Source: Gnetum montanum
Taxonomy: Eukaryota; Streptophyta; Gnetopsida; Gnetales; Gnetaceae
Assembly (NCBI GenBank): GCA_015680685.1
Contig: MNCI01007938.1
Span: 321,005 to 385,004 of the forward strand
DNA length: 64,000 bases
Direction: 5' to 3'
Of this stretch, positions 21,956 to 34,604 are shown piece by piece. Under the pieces are notes generated by a model. The model saw only the letters and a program-made list of their open reading frames with translations. It did no database searches and was not told the DNA's origin. The position numbers and the translations under genes were made by a program. The stretch's first letter is position 1; every line of letters starts with the position of its first letter.

Positions 21956-23649
21956 CTATTGACCATCATTAACTTTCATTCACTTTGATCAAACTTTCAA
22001 AATACAAGGAATTTTTGGATGAAATTGGGATCAAATGAAAGCTTAATGGACTAGGAACAATATGAAAACATGAGAAGAGGATGTTGAAGCTCATAAATTT
22101 TAAAAAATGGAGAAAATTTAATTTAGTGGATGAATGAAATAAAAGGTTAAGGAGCACTGAGCAATATACTCAATGGAATATGCAAAAGATAGGATTGTAG
22201 CAATGTCAAAGGTAAGAAACCTTAACTAACTAAGCCAAAAGCTATGCAAGTGGGTCCTCCCCATAGCAAGCTCATGCTCTTTTTACCCTTACATAACCTC
22301 AACTAAAGAGTCTATGGGTCCCATAGTTGATTAATGATTATGAAAAGTTAAGGACCAACCAAAAAGAATCTACTCAAGAATCCCAACACATCAAACCAAG
22401 ACATGGAGCATAACATAGAACCTGATAGTGAGGTGAGTTATCATAGCATGGATGGATGATAAAGAAGGTGGAATGGAGTTCCAAATTAAGTTCATAAGAA
22501 TTCCCTTATGGAATTGTTTTTTCAAATGACCTAAGAAGTTCCATCGTCAGTCCAAACCAAAACTATCTACTTTCAGTGACTTTGCATCATCATTCTAAGA
22601 CCGATCTACTTACTTGAGACACAAGAGTGCTTCCACAAAACAACCACTATTCCACAAAGAGAGGAAAAGAGAAGTAGGAAATAAGAGAGAGGGCCTTAGT
22701 TAGAGGGGACCTTCAGGTATAGGTGCATGTCGTTCAAGTTCCATATCCAATGCTTATAACCCATTTATTTGTCCAAGGGATATGCTTTGAATTCTCATTG
22801 TTTTTTTTTTTTTTTTTTTTTTTTAAAAANATCTGAGGACTTATTCATGTTGAAGGGATGTGCTTTGAATTCCCATCATTTTTTTTATGGGAACCACACC
22901 ATGCAACAACGTTATTTGACTTCCTGTTAGTGGTTAGTGTGGAATGGTAAGAAGTCCATAAAAAACACTCAAGCACTCAAGTAAGTAGAAGAGTACAAAG
23001 AGCAATGAGTCCACTTGAAGTCACACCCTTTACAAACTTTTGAATCCTTCCTAATTCTAGAACTCCCAAGGTCACTAATTAATTAAAAGTTTCTTAATGG
23101 AAGAGACCTCAAATTCCTAGGACAAGGAAAATCATAGAATTTTTTGGATGGGCAAATGACATGGACTCACTACCTATTCCATGAGAAATAAACCATGTCA
23201 AAGTCATCAAACACTAGAATTCAAAAATAGAAACCAAACATTGACAATCACACATTAAGCACAAACCATCATTAGTAAACAACAATAGTGGCACTATGTC
23301 CTATGACAATAAAGCAATTTTTATTAGCAAAAATGAGAAAATCTCATACTTAAATCAAACCAAACAAAGCAAAATATATAAGAAAATGTGGAATAGTTAA
23401 GAAAGTTCAACGGTACTAAAGATGGTGTAAATTTTGGAAAATTGAGAATTTGTAAAGTAAATAATTTATAAAAATTAAAAATGTGAAAAGAAAAAGTAGA
23501 AAAACTAAGAAGCCAATTTGATGGTTAGCATGAATGGTCATCTCCCCCACAACTGAGTAGAAAGGAGGAAATCCTGAAAATAGAACATGGTTGTCCATTT
23601 GTTCAGGCGATAGTTACACTGGCCTATCTTAGTTCTAGGAAAGGCTTTA

Positions 23650-26600
23650 CTTGTTGGATGTTAACCAACTACTTTTTATTTGGGCTATCAAATTTGTAGA
23701 TTATCATCATCCCAAATGGAAAGGTTTGATCAATTACATAAGGCCCCTCCCACAATGTTTCTAATTTTTTCATTTAGGATACATGTGTGGGGTTTCAGTA
23801 CAGAACCTTATCTCCCATTTGAAGTTTTACTTTCTTGATTCTTAGGTCATAAGGTTGTGTGCTAAATGCCTTGTTCACCTCATTCAAGGATAGGGCCACT
23901 AATCACTTGTCATCTAACACATTTAGATTGATCAATCTTTCCTTCTGTGCTAGGCTTAGGTCAAGGTTTAGATCATAGGTCGTTGAGAGTGTACAGAGCT
24001 CATATTAGATTAGAAGTGTTGGAAGTTTTCCTTACACTAACTCATAGGGATAATAGCCAATAGGAAGTTTCTAAGTTGAATGATCAGCCTAGAGAGCATC
24101 GTTAAGTTTTATACTCTAGTCCTTCCTATATTTGCTAATGGTCTGTGTTAGTATTTTTGTAATCTTCCAATTGGTTACCTCTACTTGACCATTCGCTTGG
24201 GGGGTGGTAAGGTGTTATTAATTTATATTCTACCTCCAAGTGTTGCATTAATTTTCTAAATGTGATACCTATGAAATGCGTTTTGTAATAAAAAATTAGT
24301 GAATCTGGCACCCAAAACCTATTCACGATATTTTGTTGTAAAATTTTGACAGCAATGGATGATGTACAATCAGTAATGGTTGCTACTTCTGCCCATTTTT
24401 TGTAGTAGTGAACTACTACTATAATATATGCCTTTTCATTGAACATGGGTGTGATGGGACCCATGAAGTTAACACTCCATATGTCAAAAGGTTCTAGTGG
24501 TTGAATCTACTATTGAGGACCTTCCATGTGAGCAATCATCCACCTATCTCATTGACCACATTCAAAACACTGATGAACTGGTGGACATCCCTAAAGATTG
24601 TAGGCCAATACTATTCTACCATTAGGATTTTTATGGCCATGTGTCTTCCTGCATAGTGGCCTCTACAAGGTCCTTCATGAGCATCTTGGAGAACGTGTAG
24701 TTGATCTTTCTTAGGGACACACTAGTGAATTAGGCCATTGGCACACACCTTGTAAAGGTGTTTCTTGATTTCCATGAACTATTTGGTCTAATGAAGAAAT
24801 TGTTGCTTCTTCCTAAAATCCAAGTCCTATGGCGTCTCTTAAGTGAGAAGATATGTGAGGATGCCATTATACCATGTTGCTTTTTCAGGCGTTTTTTCAC
24901 TTATTACTCCTATAAATAGGAGTTCATATAGAAACTAATTAAAGAGCAAGATCTCCTCCTCTTTATTATGCCATCTTAAGTGAGAGAGGTGGTCAATGAC
25001 CGCATTCTCAGTCCCTTTCTGATCTACCATAGTAAGATCAAATTTTGACAAGATCATGAGCCACCGTATGAGATGAGGGCTCACCATTGGCTTATTGATG
25101 AGGAAGCTAATTACATTGTGGTCTATATGCACAAATACTTTGTAACCAAGCACATAGTGCCTGAACTTTTCTAGAACATACATCACTATCATTAGTTGTT
25201 TTCGTATGATGGTGTAGTTTAATTGTGCTCCCACAATTATTCAACTCACATAGTGGATGTAGTATGCATGTTTCTTATTGTCCATCTACATAAGTATAGC
25301 TCCCAAGGTGTAGTTAGATGCATCCATCATGATATGAAAAGGTTTGGACTAGTCTGGTGCTAGTAGGATTAGTGTTTCTATGAGTTTCTCCTTTAATTAT
25401 AGGAATGCATGTTCACATTCCTTGGTCTAGATCAAAGGTGCATCTTTCTTTGTAAGCTCTACCAACAACTTTGCGATCTTAAAAAAAATCTCTATGAATC
25501 ACCGGTAGTAGCCAGTGTGTCCAAGGAATGACCAAACATCTTTAACAATCTCTGGTTACTGTGTTCTTCCTTGGATGATCCTTATCTTTTCTAGGTCTAC
25601 CTAAATCCCTTTTTGTGAAATCCAGTGCCCTAGCATAATTCCTTCTTGGACCATAAGATGGCTCTTTTTCCAGTTGAGTTGTAGGTTTGTATTCACACAT
25701 CTTTTCAGTACTTGCTCAAGTTGGTCCAAGGCTTGCTCAAAGGTAGCTTCATAAGTGGAAAAGTGATCCATGAAGACTTCAACACCACTACCAATATGTT
25801 GTTCAAAGATACTTAGGACCAAGAATTGAAAAGTTGTAGAGGCATTACATAGACCAAATGGCATCTTACAATATGCAAAAGTCCCCTAGGAACTCATGAA
25901 TGTTGTCTTGGCCTAATCTTTGGGTGCAATTTGGATTTGGTTATAGCAACTATAACCATCCAAGAAGCTATAATAACAATTCACAAATATGATGTCTAAT
26001 AATTAATCCAAAAATGACAAAGAAAAATGATCTTTAAACTTTGCCATATTCAATAGCCTAAAGTTAATGCAAACTAGCCATTTGCCTTCCTTCTTTGGTA
26101 CAATTATGAGTGGGCTAACCCACTCACTATCTGTGATTGGATAGATAAACCCTACATTGATTAGTTGCTCTATCTATTCCTTGACTATTTGCTTTAATTT
26201 TGGATTTAGCCATCTTTGCAACTACCTTCTAGGCTTCATGGCTAGGTTGGTGTAGATGTGATGCTAGAATATCCTTGGATTAACTCCTATTAGCTCTTGA
26301 TATGACCAAGCAAAGGTTGTTGATCATTTATTCACCACCTTCAACAACCTTTCTTTTTATTTAGGAGAAAATTTGGCATTAATTATGACTAGTTTACCAT
26401 TCTATAAAAATCCATACTCCATACTAGATGGTAAAATTTTTAGCTCTAAGGGCTCCTATTTGAAGTGATTAGAGATTTCCAACTCTTCCCAACAGGTATC
26501 ATCATCTTCATTAGAGAGTTGGAAATGAACCTATTCAATTTTGTTCATGTCTTCAACCTATGCACATGTTAGGCTCTCAGTTGGCTCCATGCATGTTGTG

Positions 26601-27249
26601 TTGCTATCTAAATTAGCCATCAGCCATTGGGTACCCTCCTACTTTGTGGCTACTACATACAGCCACATTTGAATATTAATTTCTTGTGCATACTAATTGC
26701 ATGCCTTAATTTAGGTACCCTTGACTAAACAAATCTTTTGTATGTAATTGCACCCATTATCACTATACGTAATGCATGGAATATGCTTCTTCTCAATTTC
26801 TCCTAGCTTATTTTCCTTGGATATTTCTAAAGATAGGTCCCTTATACCCATTCTTGTGTCAACTGTGCTTAACCAATCTCTTCCCATAATGATGGGGAAA
26901 TCATTTTTGTAGTTGTCCATCTTAATTACTAGAAAATCAACAAGATAGAACCACCCACAAACTATGGTCACAATGCCCTCTACTAATCCCAAAGGAATAC
27001 TACTTGACTGATCTACTAATTCTCAATGAATGTCACTCTTCTTGAGAGGTGGTAGGTTCTAGGCCTTGTACATGTCGTGGGAGATGAGGTTAACTTTAGA
27101 ACCAAAGTTAAGAAGAGCCTCACATGGCTCTTGTCTAGTGATTTGTAGATAAATGAGTGGACTTCTAGGATCAAATCTTTTCTTAGGAAGATTTCCAACC
27201 TTGATCTAATTAGAAACAGCATGAGTTAGCATTATAGTATGGATCCTAG
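23650..27249 (-). pseudogene. LR3 pol pseudogene (protease, RT, RNase H, integrase)
   Basis: Domains in element order: protease with LLNFGSKVNLIS (about 27120-27080; catalytic Asp replaced by Asn) and PIIMGRDWLSTVD (about 26905-26865); RT with DSEWVSPLIIVPKKEGKW (about 26145-26090), MPFGLCNASTTFQ (25864-25826) and VFMDHFSTY, where the second Asp of the catalytic pair is His (25768-25763); RNase H with QLNYTIIRKQL and VIDHLSHLRW (25225-24975); an integrase zinc region near 24700-24540; and a core reading MGPITPMFNEKAYIIVVVHYY (24464 down) in which the first catalytic Asp is His and DNGTHF has become YYKTHF. The C-terminal block WEGPY..FPFG ends near 23650. The RT lineage is Athila/Tat-like. 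It cannot be active. Confidence 0.85.
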
Positions 27250-29704
27250 GCAGCACTTGGTTTGAACGGTACTCAAAGGTATTTGATGTAGAGGATGAGG
27301 GTGCTAGAGATGTAGGGTGATCAGTCACAGTAAATTTTGAGGGCTAGAGAGGGCTACTAGGCTAGAAGAAAGGTATTTTCCTAGATCGATTATCTAGACC
27401 ACTCAATTGAAAATTTGATTGTGTGTACAGCCCTCATAGCATTTTGTTGTTGCAGCTATGGAGGAATCTCTCTCTACATGGACGAAGCAGGAGGTAACTA
27501 GGTTAAAGGTGAAGGTGTATATGTAGAGGAATGTGAAGGATGGTATGGATATGGATATGGGTTCTCCCCTTGAGTAGATGGTGAATGTGTTTGGTGGTAC
27601 TTTGAAGGGTAATAGTAATGCTGAAATGATGCATGACTTGCAGAACTTCTAGGGGAAATGGGCTACTGAACATAGTACCCATATGGATCTAGTTGCCTAT
27701 AAGGGTACTACTACCTTGGCAGTGGCATTCCCCATGATTGTGATTGGTACCACTATAAGTATTATTCATAAGGTTGTGGAGAAGTTCCACTTGGGTAGTA
27801 AGCTTGTTGTTGTTGGTGGAACTACCTTAGATTGCCTTGAGGGTAAGCCAATCATCCTAGAGCTTGCCAATGTGTTAGGTGAGGATTCAATGTGTACAGT
27901 CCAGACTCTTGCAAGTGTGACACTATAGGGAAACATCCCTTTAGATGTTTGTATTAGTAAATGTCACATTTAGTTTCATCATCAAAGTCAAACTCCACAA
28001 CTTCCTCTACTATTGCAACTTTACCCTTACTCTTTGGTAGGCATGTTCAGCTTCTTTTTGCCTCTTGCAATTATGATCACTATTCTACTCTTTGGATTCT
28101 TTAGCAATCTTCAAAGCAGTTTGAAGTTTTTCATCCAAATAGTCCCATAACTTGTCAACCTTTGCCAAAATATCAGAAAATAATTTTTGGATGGGAAAAG
28201 TCTTTCTGCTCACCACTTCATCAAGTGATGATTCCTCCTCATCACAAAATTGAACCTCTAATTTTCTAATAAAAGGATCCCTATTATACTCTTCAGCACT
28301 TTCCCTTTCTCATAGCTCACCTCCTTCTTTTTCTACCTACTCAATTAGCCTTTGGATCTAATGAGCTCTTAATTCAGACAATCTTCCTGGGCATACACCC
28401 CAAGGGTTCTTCTTGTTTCTACTCTGAGCCAATCTATGATGTGGCGAAGTTGTTTCCTCTAAGAATAATCATGACTAGGGCATTAGTGTAGGAGTGAATA
28501 GTATCAGTCCATGCTAGAATCTAAGGGTTCATGTACTCCTTATTTCCAACCTTGGATTTGCCTTCTCAAATTAGACACTTTACATTACATCTGATATTTT
28601 TCATTGAATAGTTCTAACATGGTACTCCATCTATGGATAGATTCCAACACTAAGGACCAGTACCAACTTTTAGCTTTTTTGATGAGTATCCTTGGGAAAA
28701 GCTTGATTTTTTACCTCATTATCTATATTCTATAAGGCACAAGCATCTTCAAAAGCTTGCAAATGTGTTTGCGGATCAAAGTTTTATCCCCCTTTAAATC
28801 TTGGGATATTATTCATGTCCAAGCACTTGATTCGACTATTCTTCATATGCTTGGATGGGATTTTCACTACCTATGCAATGTTGAGAATACTTCAAGTTGC
28901 GAATAGTATTTCATCATCATCACTACATCAATGATGCCAATGATGGTTTTGACCACCCTTTCAATTTTGGTGGCCTTCAAGATCATTGTTATCTCGGTGA
29001 TCACCTTCATCGTGGTTGTTTTCACAACGACTTCCATGAGAATCGTCAGATGAAGAAGAATGTTCAAAAGTGGATGAAGAGGATAAAGAGAAAGGTGTAC
29101 CACCACTACCACTATAGTTTCTACCACCACTCTTACACTTATTACGATCACCATCCTTGGATCCCTTACTATTGTGATGCTTACCCAAGTACCTACCATG
29201 GCTATCACTCTTTCCTGAATCAAATGTATAAATAGTGGATCACAAGGTTAAGTTCACACCTTTTCCATCTATAATAGGGGGTGGAGAATCTTCATGTTTA
29301 GAACCTTCAATAGGAGGATCCAAAATATCATTTTCATTTAGTAGGAACAAGGAATTGATGTAATGTTTTCCCTTTGTAGCTTAATGGAGTTTCTCCTGAT
29401 GTTGATCTTGTTTACATTGTGTTTCATTGGGATAGTAGTTTTGTGTGTCATATTCATCCACAATGTATTCTTCATTAAGGTCTACTATGCCTAACTTCTT
29501 TTAGGGTTTTGATAGCATCTTGGGCATAGATCAATTAGGGGACAAGATGATGTTACCCTCCATATCACATCATTGCAGCTATTCATCCCTATGTAGGATG
29601 AAGGTGAAGTTTACCACAATCTCATCTGGATGAGTGTATACCACCTTGCATTCTTGTGGGATCAGTAGTTTGGTATCTTTGTGCTTACGAGAAGAAGAAG
29701 ACAT
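27250..29704 (-). pseudogene. LR3 gag pseudogene with Pro/Tyr/Gln-rich linker
   Basis: The start MSSSSRKHKDTK (ATG complementary to 29702-29704) leads into VVYTHPDEIVVNFTFILHRDE. A Lys/Gly/Ser-rich basic stretch follows (29188-28961, GKHHNSKGSKDGDRNKCKSG), then a His/Asp/Arg-rich stretch, the capsid core (about 28850-28400), the zinc-like motif CDIYQYKHLKGCFPIVSHLQES (about 27967-27905; one Cys replaced by Tyr) and a linker rich in YPYGYY, SPRSSASH and PYPYPYHPSH (about 27750-27480) joining protease. Role by family: capsid and nucleocapsid. Several stops and frameshifts are present. Plus-strand ORFs here (27683-27928, 28897-29235) are antisense shadows. Confidence 0.78.
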
Positions 29705-29835
29705 TTTGCAAAACAAAATTATTAGTATGCTTTTATAATTCAATGTATAGTGGGAATAATATTGACCTTGAGGTTCATACAATGATATTAATGGTATTCA
29801 CTTAAACATAAATAGCACACATTCTATAAATAAAG

Positions 29836-29854
29836 TCCCTAGCAAGGGCACCAA
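29836..29854 (-). other. LR3 primer binding site, tRNA-Asp type
   Basis: In element orientation TTGGTGCCCTTGCTAGGGA lies directly after the 5' LTR, close to TTGGCGCCGTTGCCGGGGA. The gag ATG follows about 130 bp later. Confidence 0.82.
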
Positions 29855-30744
29855 TGATGAGTGGCAAGGTACCCCCTACATCCAACCATACGAATCACAA
29901 AGCATTCATGTGCGATCCAGTCAAATTTCATGGACTTTTTCATTTCCAGTGCACTAGTCCTTTAGGAAGTGAATCTAGCCTTAAGGTCAATCATTGTCTT
30001 CCTAATTACACTTGTGACATTCGTTGGTATGGTTAAGTGTAACTAAGACATCCAATTTTTATCATTTTGTGTTTTATAGTTTGGTGCTCAAGATGTAGAT
30101 AAAAGAAATTTGATTAACTAATTAACTAGCATTTAACTAAGCCTAACATAAGCATCCAGTCCCACTTTTTGTACACATCTTGAACCCATGTCTCCATTAC
30201 TCAGTGGTCAAGTGCTACGCTACTAAGCATATGAAGTAATAACGCTGCTGGGATTACAAAGCGAATACATGTTACACTTGAAGCAATCATACTTATGTGT
30301 GTAATCTATCTGGCTTAATTACTTCATTAATGTAATAACTAAAAAATATTAAATAACTAATGAAAAATATTTAATAAATAATTAAAAACATTGAATGCAT
30401 AGTTGAAATAGCTAATCTATCCAAAGTGCTACAAGGTTTATCAAAAAGCTCATCTTTATTGTTGCACACACTATCGTGCTCAAGTAAAACAATGCTCAAA
30501 TAAATATCCATACACTCAGTGACTCCTACTATGGGCACTCGGGGAAAAATTCTAACTTTCAAGTGGAAAAAATGCAAGATCTCTATTGCAACTACAATAT
30601 CTACTTACTATAAATGAGGTTGCAAACACATATTTATAGCCAAAAATCAAGAAAACCAACACTGCGTCGATGGGACCTCGTCAATGTATGATATGATGCA
30701 TCAACAAGGCCTTGTCAACGCAACCAATTGGATGCAACTCATCA
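29855..30744 (-). repeat. LR3 5' LTR
   Basis: In element orientation it starts TGATGAGTTGCATCC and ends CCACTCATCA, 890 bp long. TATAAATA is complementary to 30631-30638. U3 (30660-30740) holds the diverged GGACCTCGTCAA and AAGGCCTTGTCAA forms of the palindrome. A second copy of the target duplication (ACTAT) follows at 30745-30749. Confidence 0.88.
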
Positions 30745-32280
30745 ACTATGGTATATGCACTTGAGAAATTCAGACATTATGTGCTTGAGTATCCTAGTTA
30801 TGTTCACACAGATCATAGTTCTATTAGATTGCTGATGAACAAACCAATAGTCAGTCCCATAGTGATAATATAGTTAATGATATTACAAGAATTTGACATG
30901 GCCATGATAGATGAAAAGGAAACCAAAAACATTGTAGTTGACCATCTATCTAGATGCAGATGGGAATCACAAGATAATGATGAACCATTATCATACCAAT
31001 TTCTCAATGAAAATCTATTCATAAGAAAAACAATGGCTATCATATCAACATAAAAGTCATGGAACTCTAATTATGTGACTTATCTCACTCCACAAAAGCT
31101 TCTTATTGAATGGGATAAAAAGAAACAAAAGGATCAGTTCCTCCACCAATCCAAACAATATATGGAAATTAATAAGAACCTTTACAAGATCTATACTAAT
31201 GGGCTAATTAGATGGCATGTTTAGAAGACCAACAAAGAACCTTACAGGATGCACATGAAGAACCATGTTGTGGTCACTATGCAGGACAAAGGACATCACT
31301 TAAACTACTAATGGCAAGCTACTTCTGGCGTACCATATTTAGAACTACACACTAATTCATCCAATCTTGTGAAAGCTATCAATGTGATGAAGGATTAACA
31401 ATAAGAAATGAAGGTTCACAATAGTGGATATAGCCATTGGAACCATTTGATATATGGAGAATTAATTTTATGGGGCCCACCACACCAATGTCTAATGGGA
31501 AATCATACATTATAGTGATAGTTGATTATTATACAAAGTGGGTAGAAGCAACTGCAATTAAAGATTGCACAACCAAAATGACTACTGAGTTCTTTTAACA
31601 ATGGGTGATGAATAGATTTGGAGTGCCACACATGCTTAGATAATGGGACTCATTTTACATAAGCTACATTTACAAAGCCAATGCAACAACTTGGGTGAAT
31701 CACAAATTAACTACACCATACCACCCCCAAGTAAAAGTGACTAAGCAAAAAATCACAAGAATATTAACCAAAATAATTAGTTGATTTAGAAATAATTGGA
31801 TCACTAAGCTGAATGATGCTCTTTGGGCATATAGATCCATATGAAAAATTCTGATAGGATATTCACCCTATGAACTAATTTATTGAAGGCTTCCTATACT
31901 ACCAATCCAAGAACAACTCCAAACTTTAGCCACTACTAGTGTAGTTGACCTAAACTTAAGCTTAACTTAAAAGGAACATCTCATTAATCTTAACCTTCTA
32001 GAGAAAAATAGACTTGTAGCTTCGATGAGCAATGAGGTTCAGAAAAAAAATACTTCAAATGTAGGCATGATGCAAAAATAAGACAAGTTTCAATTCAACC
32101 AAGTGATAAAGTTATCTATTACAATCCTAGTCACATTCCACAAAAGGCTAATTTCCAAACTTTATGGGAATGACCATATATCATCCATGCTATGTACTGA
32201 TTCAGTGCCATGCAAATTTATCATTCAACCAACCTACATAAGTTGATTCTTATTAATATTCAACAAGTAAAATCATATCA
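30745..32280 (+). pseudogene. LR2 RNase H (3' part) and integrase pseudogene
   Basis: After the LR3 insertion the frame resumes with MVYALEKFRHYVLEYPSYVH (30750-), then HTDHSSIRLLMNKP and VVDHLSRCRW. The integrase zinc region reads CCGHYAGQRTSLKLLMASYF with a distal C-x-x-x-x-C (about 31260-31390). The core keeps YIIVIVDYYTKWVEA (about 31510-31555, first catalytic Asp retained) but the second Asp block is lost near 31640. LNDALWAYRSI, GYSPYELIY and RLPILPIQEQL (31810-31920) are typical Athila/Tat integrase C-core phrases. Several stops are present. It is better preserved than LR3 integrase. Confidence 0.82.
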
Positions 32281-33919
32281 TGACTCTTTCTACTCTTTTC
32301 AAGACTTTACCCTATCTACTAGGCAAGCTACCATCCATTCAATATTCTAAATATTCACTTCTCAAAATAATCTTATGGGTGTCAAACTTTACACTTTGAC
32401 ATGAATTTTTCTTCTACCACTTTTCTACTTTCTATCTTTTCCCATTTTTTACTAATTTTTTTCTTCTTTTATATTCCGTTTATTTCTTGAATCATCTCTC
32501 ATTTTTTACTCTTTAATAATTTTCAATGTTTTATATTTTCAACATTTTTCTTCAATTTTTTATCATCTTTCTTGTACATATTTTTATTGATTTTTCTAAT
32601 AAAGTGGAAAAAAATAAAACAAGATGTAGTTCCAATAATTTTAATATTGCCCTATATTATCAAATCATTAAAGGAAGGATTCTATATACAGTAAGACCAC
32701 ATCATCCATCCACTCATTTCTAATAATAAGACGTTCTTTTCATGTCCATAATGAAATTCTTCCCACAATAAAACTAAAATAAACTTATGATCATTATGCC
32801 TAAATAGAAAAGTAAAGAACCAACTAGGAATGAAAAGGGTGTGACATCAAGGGGATTTTTGGATTCACTATGGCTACTACTATTAGTCTTATCCTACTAT
32901 TAAGTTGTATTATTTACTTGAGTTCTAATGAAAAATGGATGTATGTCTAAAATAACTATTGCCTTACCATGTCACTAGAAAGACATGTTACACATGCCTG
33001 AAGGTAGTCCTCTAGTAAGATTGACACAATAAAAACAAAATAAATGCATAGAATAAAACATTTTTGGGAAGTCTCACTGGAAAGACATGTTACCCATGGC
33101 TAAAGGTAGGTGGCTTCTCAAAAATTTAAGAAAAAATAAAAGTATGCTAGCAATAAACTACTTCCTTGAACTTCATTACCAACTGTTAATACCTCTTGCA
33201 ATCATTGTAGTCTTGTGGTTGTTAGTTTTTGGATCATGAAATGTGATGTTACTAGGAAGTCATATGGACTTGGTTTGGATCTTGGATGGAAGGTCTAAGA
33301 ATTATTTTAATCATACATCACATACAAGAATTCATTATGCCTATGGTAAGACACCTCATGTCCCAATTTCTACAATCCTTTCTACTCCCATGCCACCTCA
33401 CTATTATATATAATCATAATTCAATAGTTTTGTATAATATAGTATTATTTTCTCATTTAGGCAATAGCAACATGTGTACTTTGCAAGCCATTATGTTTTA
33501 CATTCAACTCCTTGAGTACAGACACTTGTAGGTATGGCTATATAGGGTACTAAGGGCTAAAGCCTTCTTTGGGAAGGATCCACTTGTATAACTTTTGTGC
33601 TTCATACCTGATGACTAATTCCACATCATCTTCTATCTTCAAGACACTTAAACCATCAATTCTCACTTTCCTACATTCTCATAACTGATCATACTTTAAA
33701 AATTCCTGCTACCATCTCCTATATATCTCATTGACTTTCTTTGGGAAAAACCTCTTCTTTCATAAACTTTCACTACTAAATTTCCATATTCTGAGCATTG
33801 CTTATGATCAAACACCCTTCAAATCATCTCTACATCTGCCAAACTATCCATTCATCCCAGGTTTTTCATCAAAAATTGCTCAAAATTCAAATTTTTTTGA
33901 TAGTGACACTATAGCTATA

Positions 33920-33993
33920 ATGTATTAGGCCCTAATACATCGCAACTAAGATTTCGTATCTATGATGTATCTAATATAAATCATCTGTATATA
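33920..33993 (+). promoter_or_regulatory. LR2 palindrome plus TATA-like box upstream of the extra ORF
   Basis: Perfect 10-bp arms ATGTATTAGG (33920-33929) and CCTAATACAT (33931-33940) flank one C. A CGTATCTATGATGTATC stretch follows, reminiscent of the decayed GATATC array of this subfamily's LTR, then TATATA (33988-33993). It lies about 610 bp before the extra ORF. The promoter role is inference. Confidence 0.4.
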
Positions 33994-34024
33994 CGTGTGG
34001 GAGTTAGAAATTTTTCATTTTCCA

Positions 34025-34149
34025 CATTTCTAGCAAGGGGAGTTCATGTTATTTTTATAACCCTCTAGCAACCATACTTCCAAACACCATTTCTAGCAAG
34101 GGGAGTTCATGTTATTTTATAACCCTCTAGCAACCATACTTCCAAACAC
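34025..34149 (+). repeat. 63-bp near-perfect tandem duplication in LR2
   Basis: CATTTCTAGCAAGGGGAGTT... is present at 34025-34087 and again at 34088-34149, differing only by one T in a T run. It is far less diverged than its surroundings, so it is a recent local duplication. It is absent from LR1 at the equivalent place. Confidence 0.85.
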
Positions 34150-34604
34150 CATAACTCTCTCACTATAGCTCCAATTTACGTGATATTTGAATCTTTTTTA
34201 TCATGGAGTAACCAACTTAATCATGCGAGAGAGTGCTACATGTAAATAAGCCAAATTGGGTCAAATTTATCTAACACCAAAAGAGCATATTAAGAAAAAT
34301 TATAATAATAAATAAGCATATTTTGTTCTGTTAAAAGCTAATAAACCTAATCAATTCTCCTAACCAACCATCCAATTACACAATAAATGAGGAAATAATA
34401 ACTATGAGAAGTCTTAACAATGAAAAGTACAACTAATAAGGGTTACTTTTTGAATTTTCTCTAACTCTGCAATCATAATGAGAGCTATAAATAATAATAA
34501 GGATAAAAATTGAATCAAAACCAAGAACTCAAGAGAGGATCATGAATCATTAGGAACTTTTTCAAGATTTTTAGGTAATCTAAACAAATCCTCTACAATT
34601 GTAG

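Larger units (their letters stand above)
21445..23650 (-). other. LR3 non-coding region between integrase and extra ORF
   Basis: About 2.2 kb without coding potential, collinear with LR4 46535-48611. It includes a T24 tract (22801-22824), one ambiguous base (22830), a duplicated phrase TGCTTTGAATTCYCAT (near 22785 and 22860), the U3-like promoter module (21908-21955) and a possible small intron just before the extra ORF (21445-21511). Confidence 0.65.
17437..30744 (-). mobile_element. LR3: full-length Athila/Tat-like element nested in LR2
   Basis: A 13.3 kb minus-strand element: 3' LTR (17437-18337), PPT, extra 3' ORF, post-pol region, integrase, RNase H, RT, protease, gag, PBS, 5' LTR (29855-30744). 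The target duplication and the restored LR2 reading frame fix both ends. By eye its LTRs are roughly 85-88% identical, so it is an old insertion, but younger than LR2. All domains carry stops, frameshifts or catalytic substitutions. Confidence 0.9.
32281..34604 (+). other. LR2 non-coding post-pol region
   Basis: Collinear with LR1 5153-7260: a T-rich tract (32400-32600), the CATGTTAC..CATG...AAGGTAG doublet (about 32983-33010 and 33085-33110), a palindrome/TATA site (33920-33993), and a 63-bp tandem duplication (34025-34149). Short ORFs at 32526-32723, 33286-33531 and 33731-33928 have no recognisable motif. Confidence 0.65.

Noticed and set aside
27683-27928. Plus-strand ORF (81 codons) and its LR4 counterpart at 52589-52879
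   Set aside because: Both are antisense to the Pro/Tyr/Gln-rich Gag linker of minus-strand elements; their similarity reflects the shared element, not a gene.
28867-29235. Overlapping ORFs rich in Val/Ile (-) and His/Tyr (+)
   Set aside because: Alternative frames of the basic Lys/Gly/Ser-rich Gag segment; the Gag frame is 28961-29188 (-).
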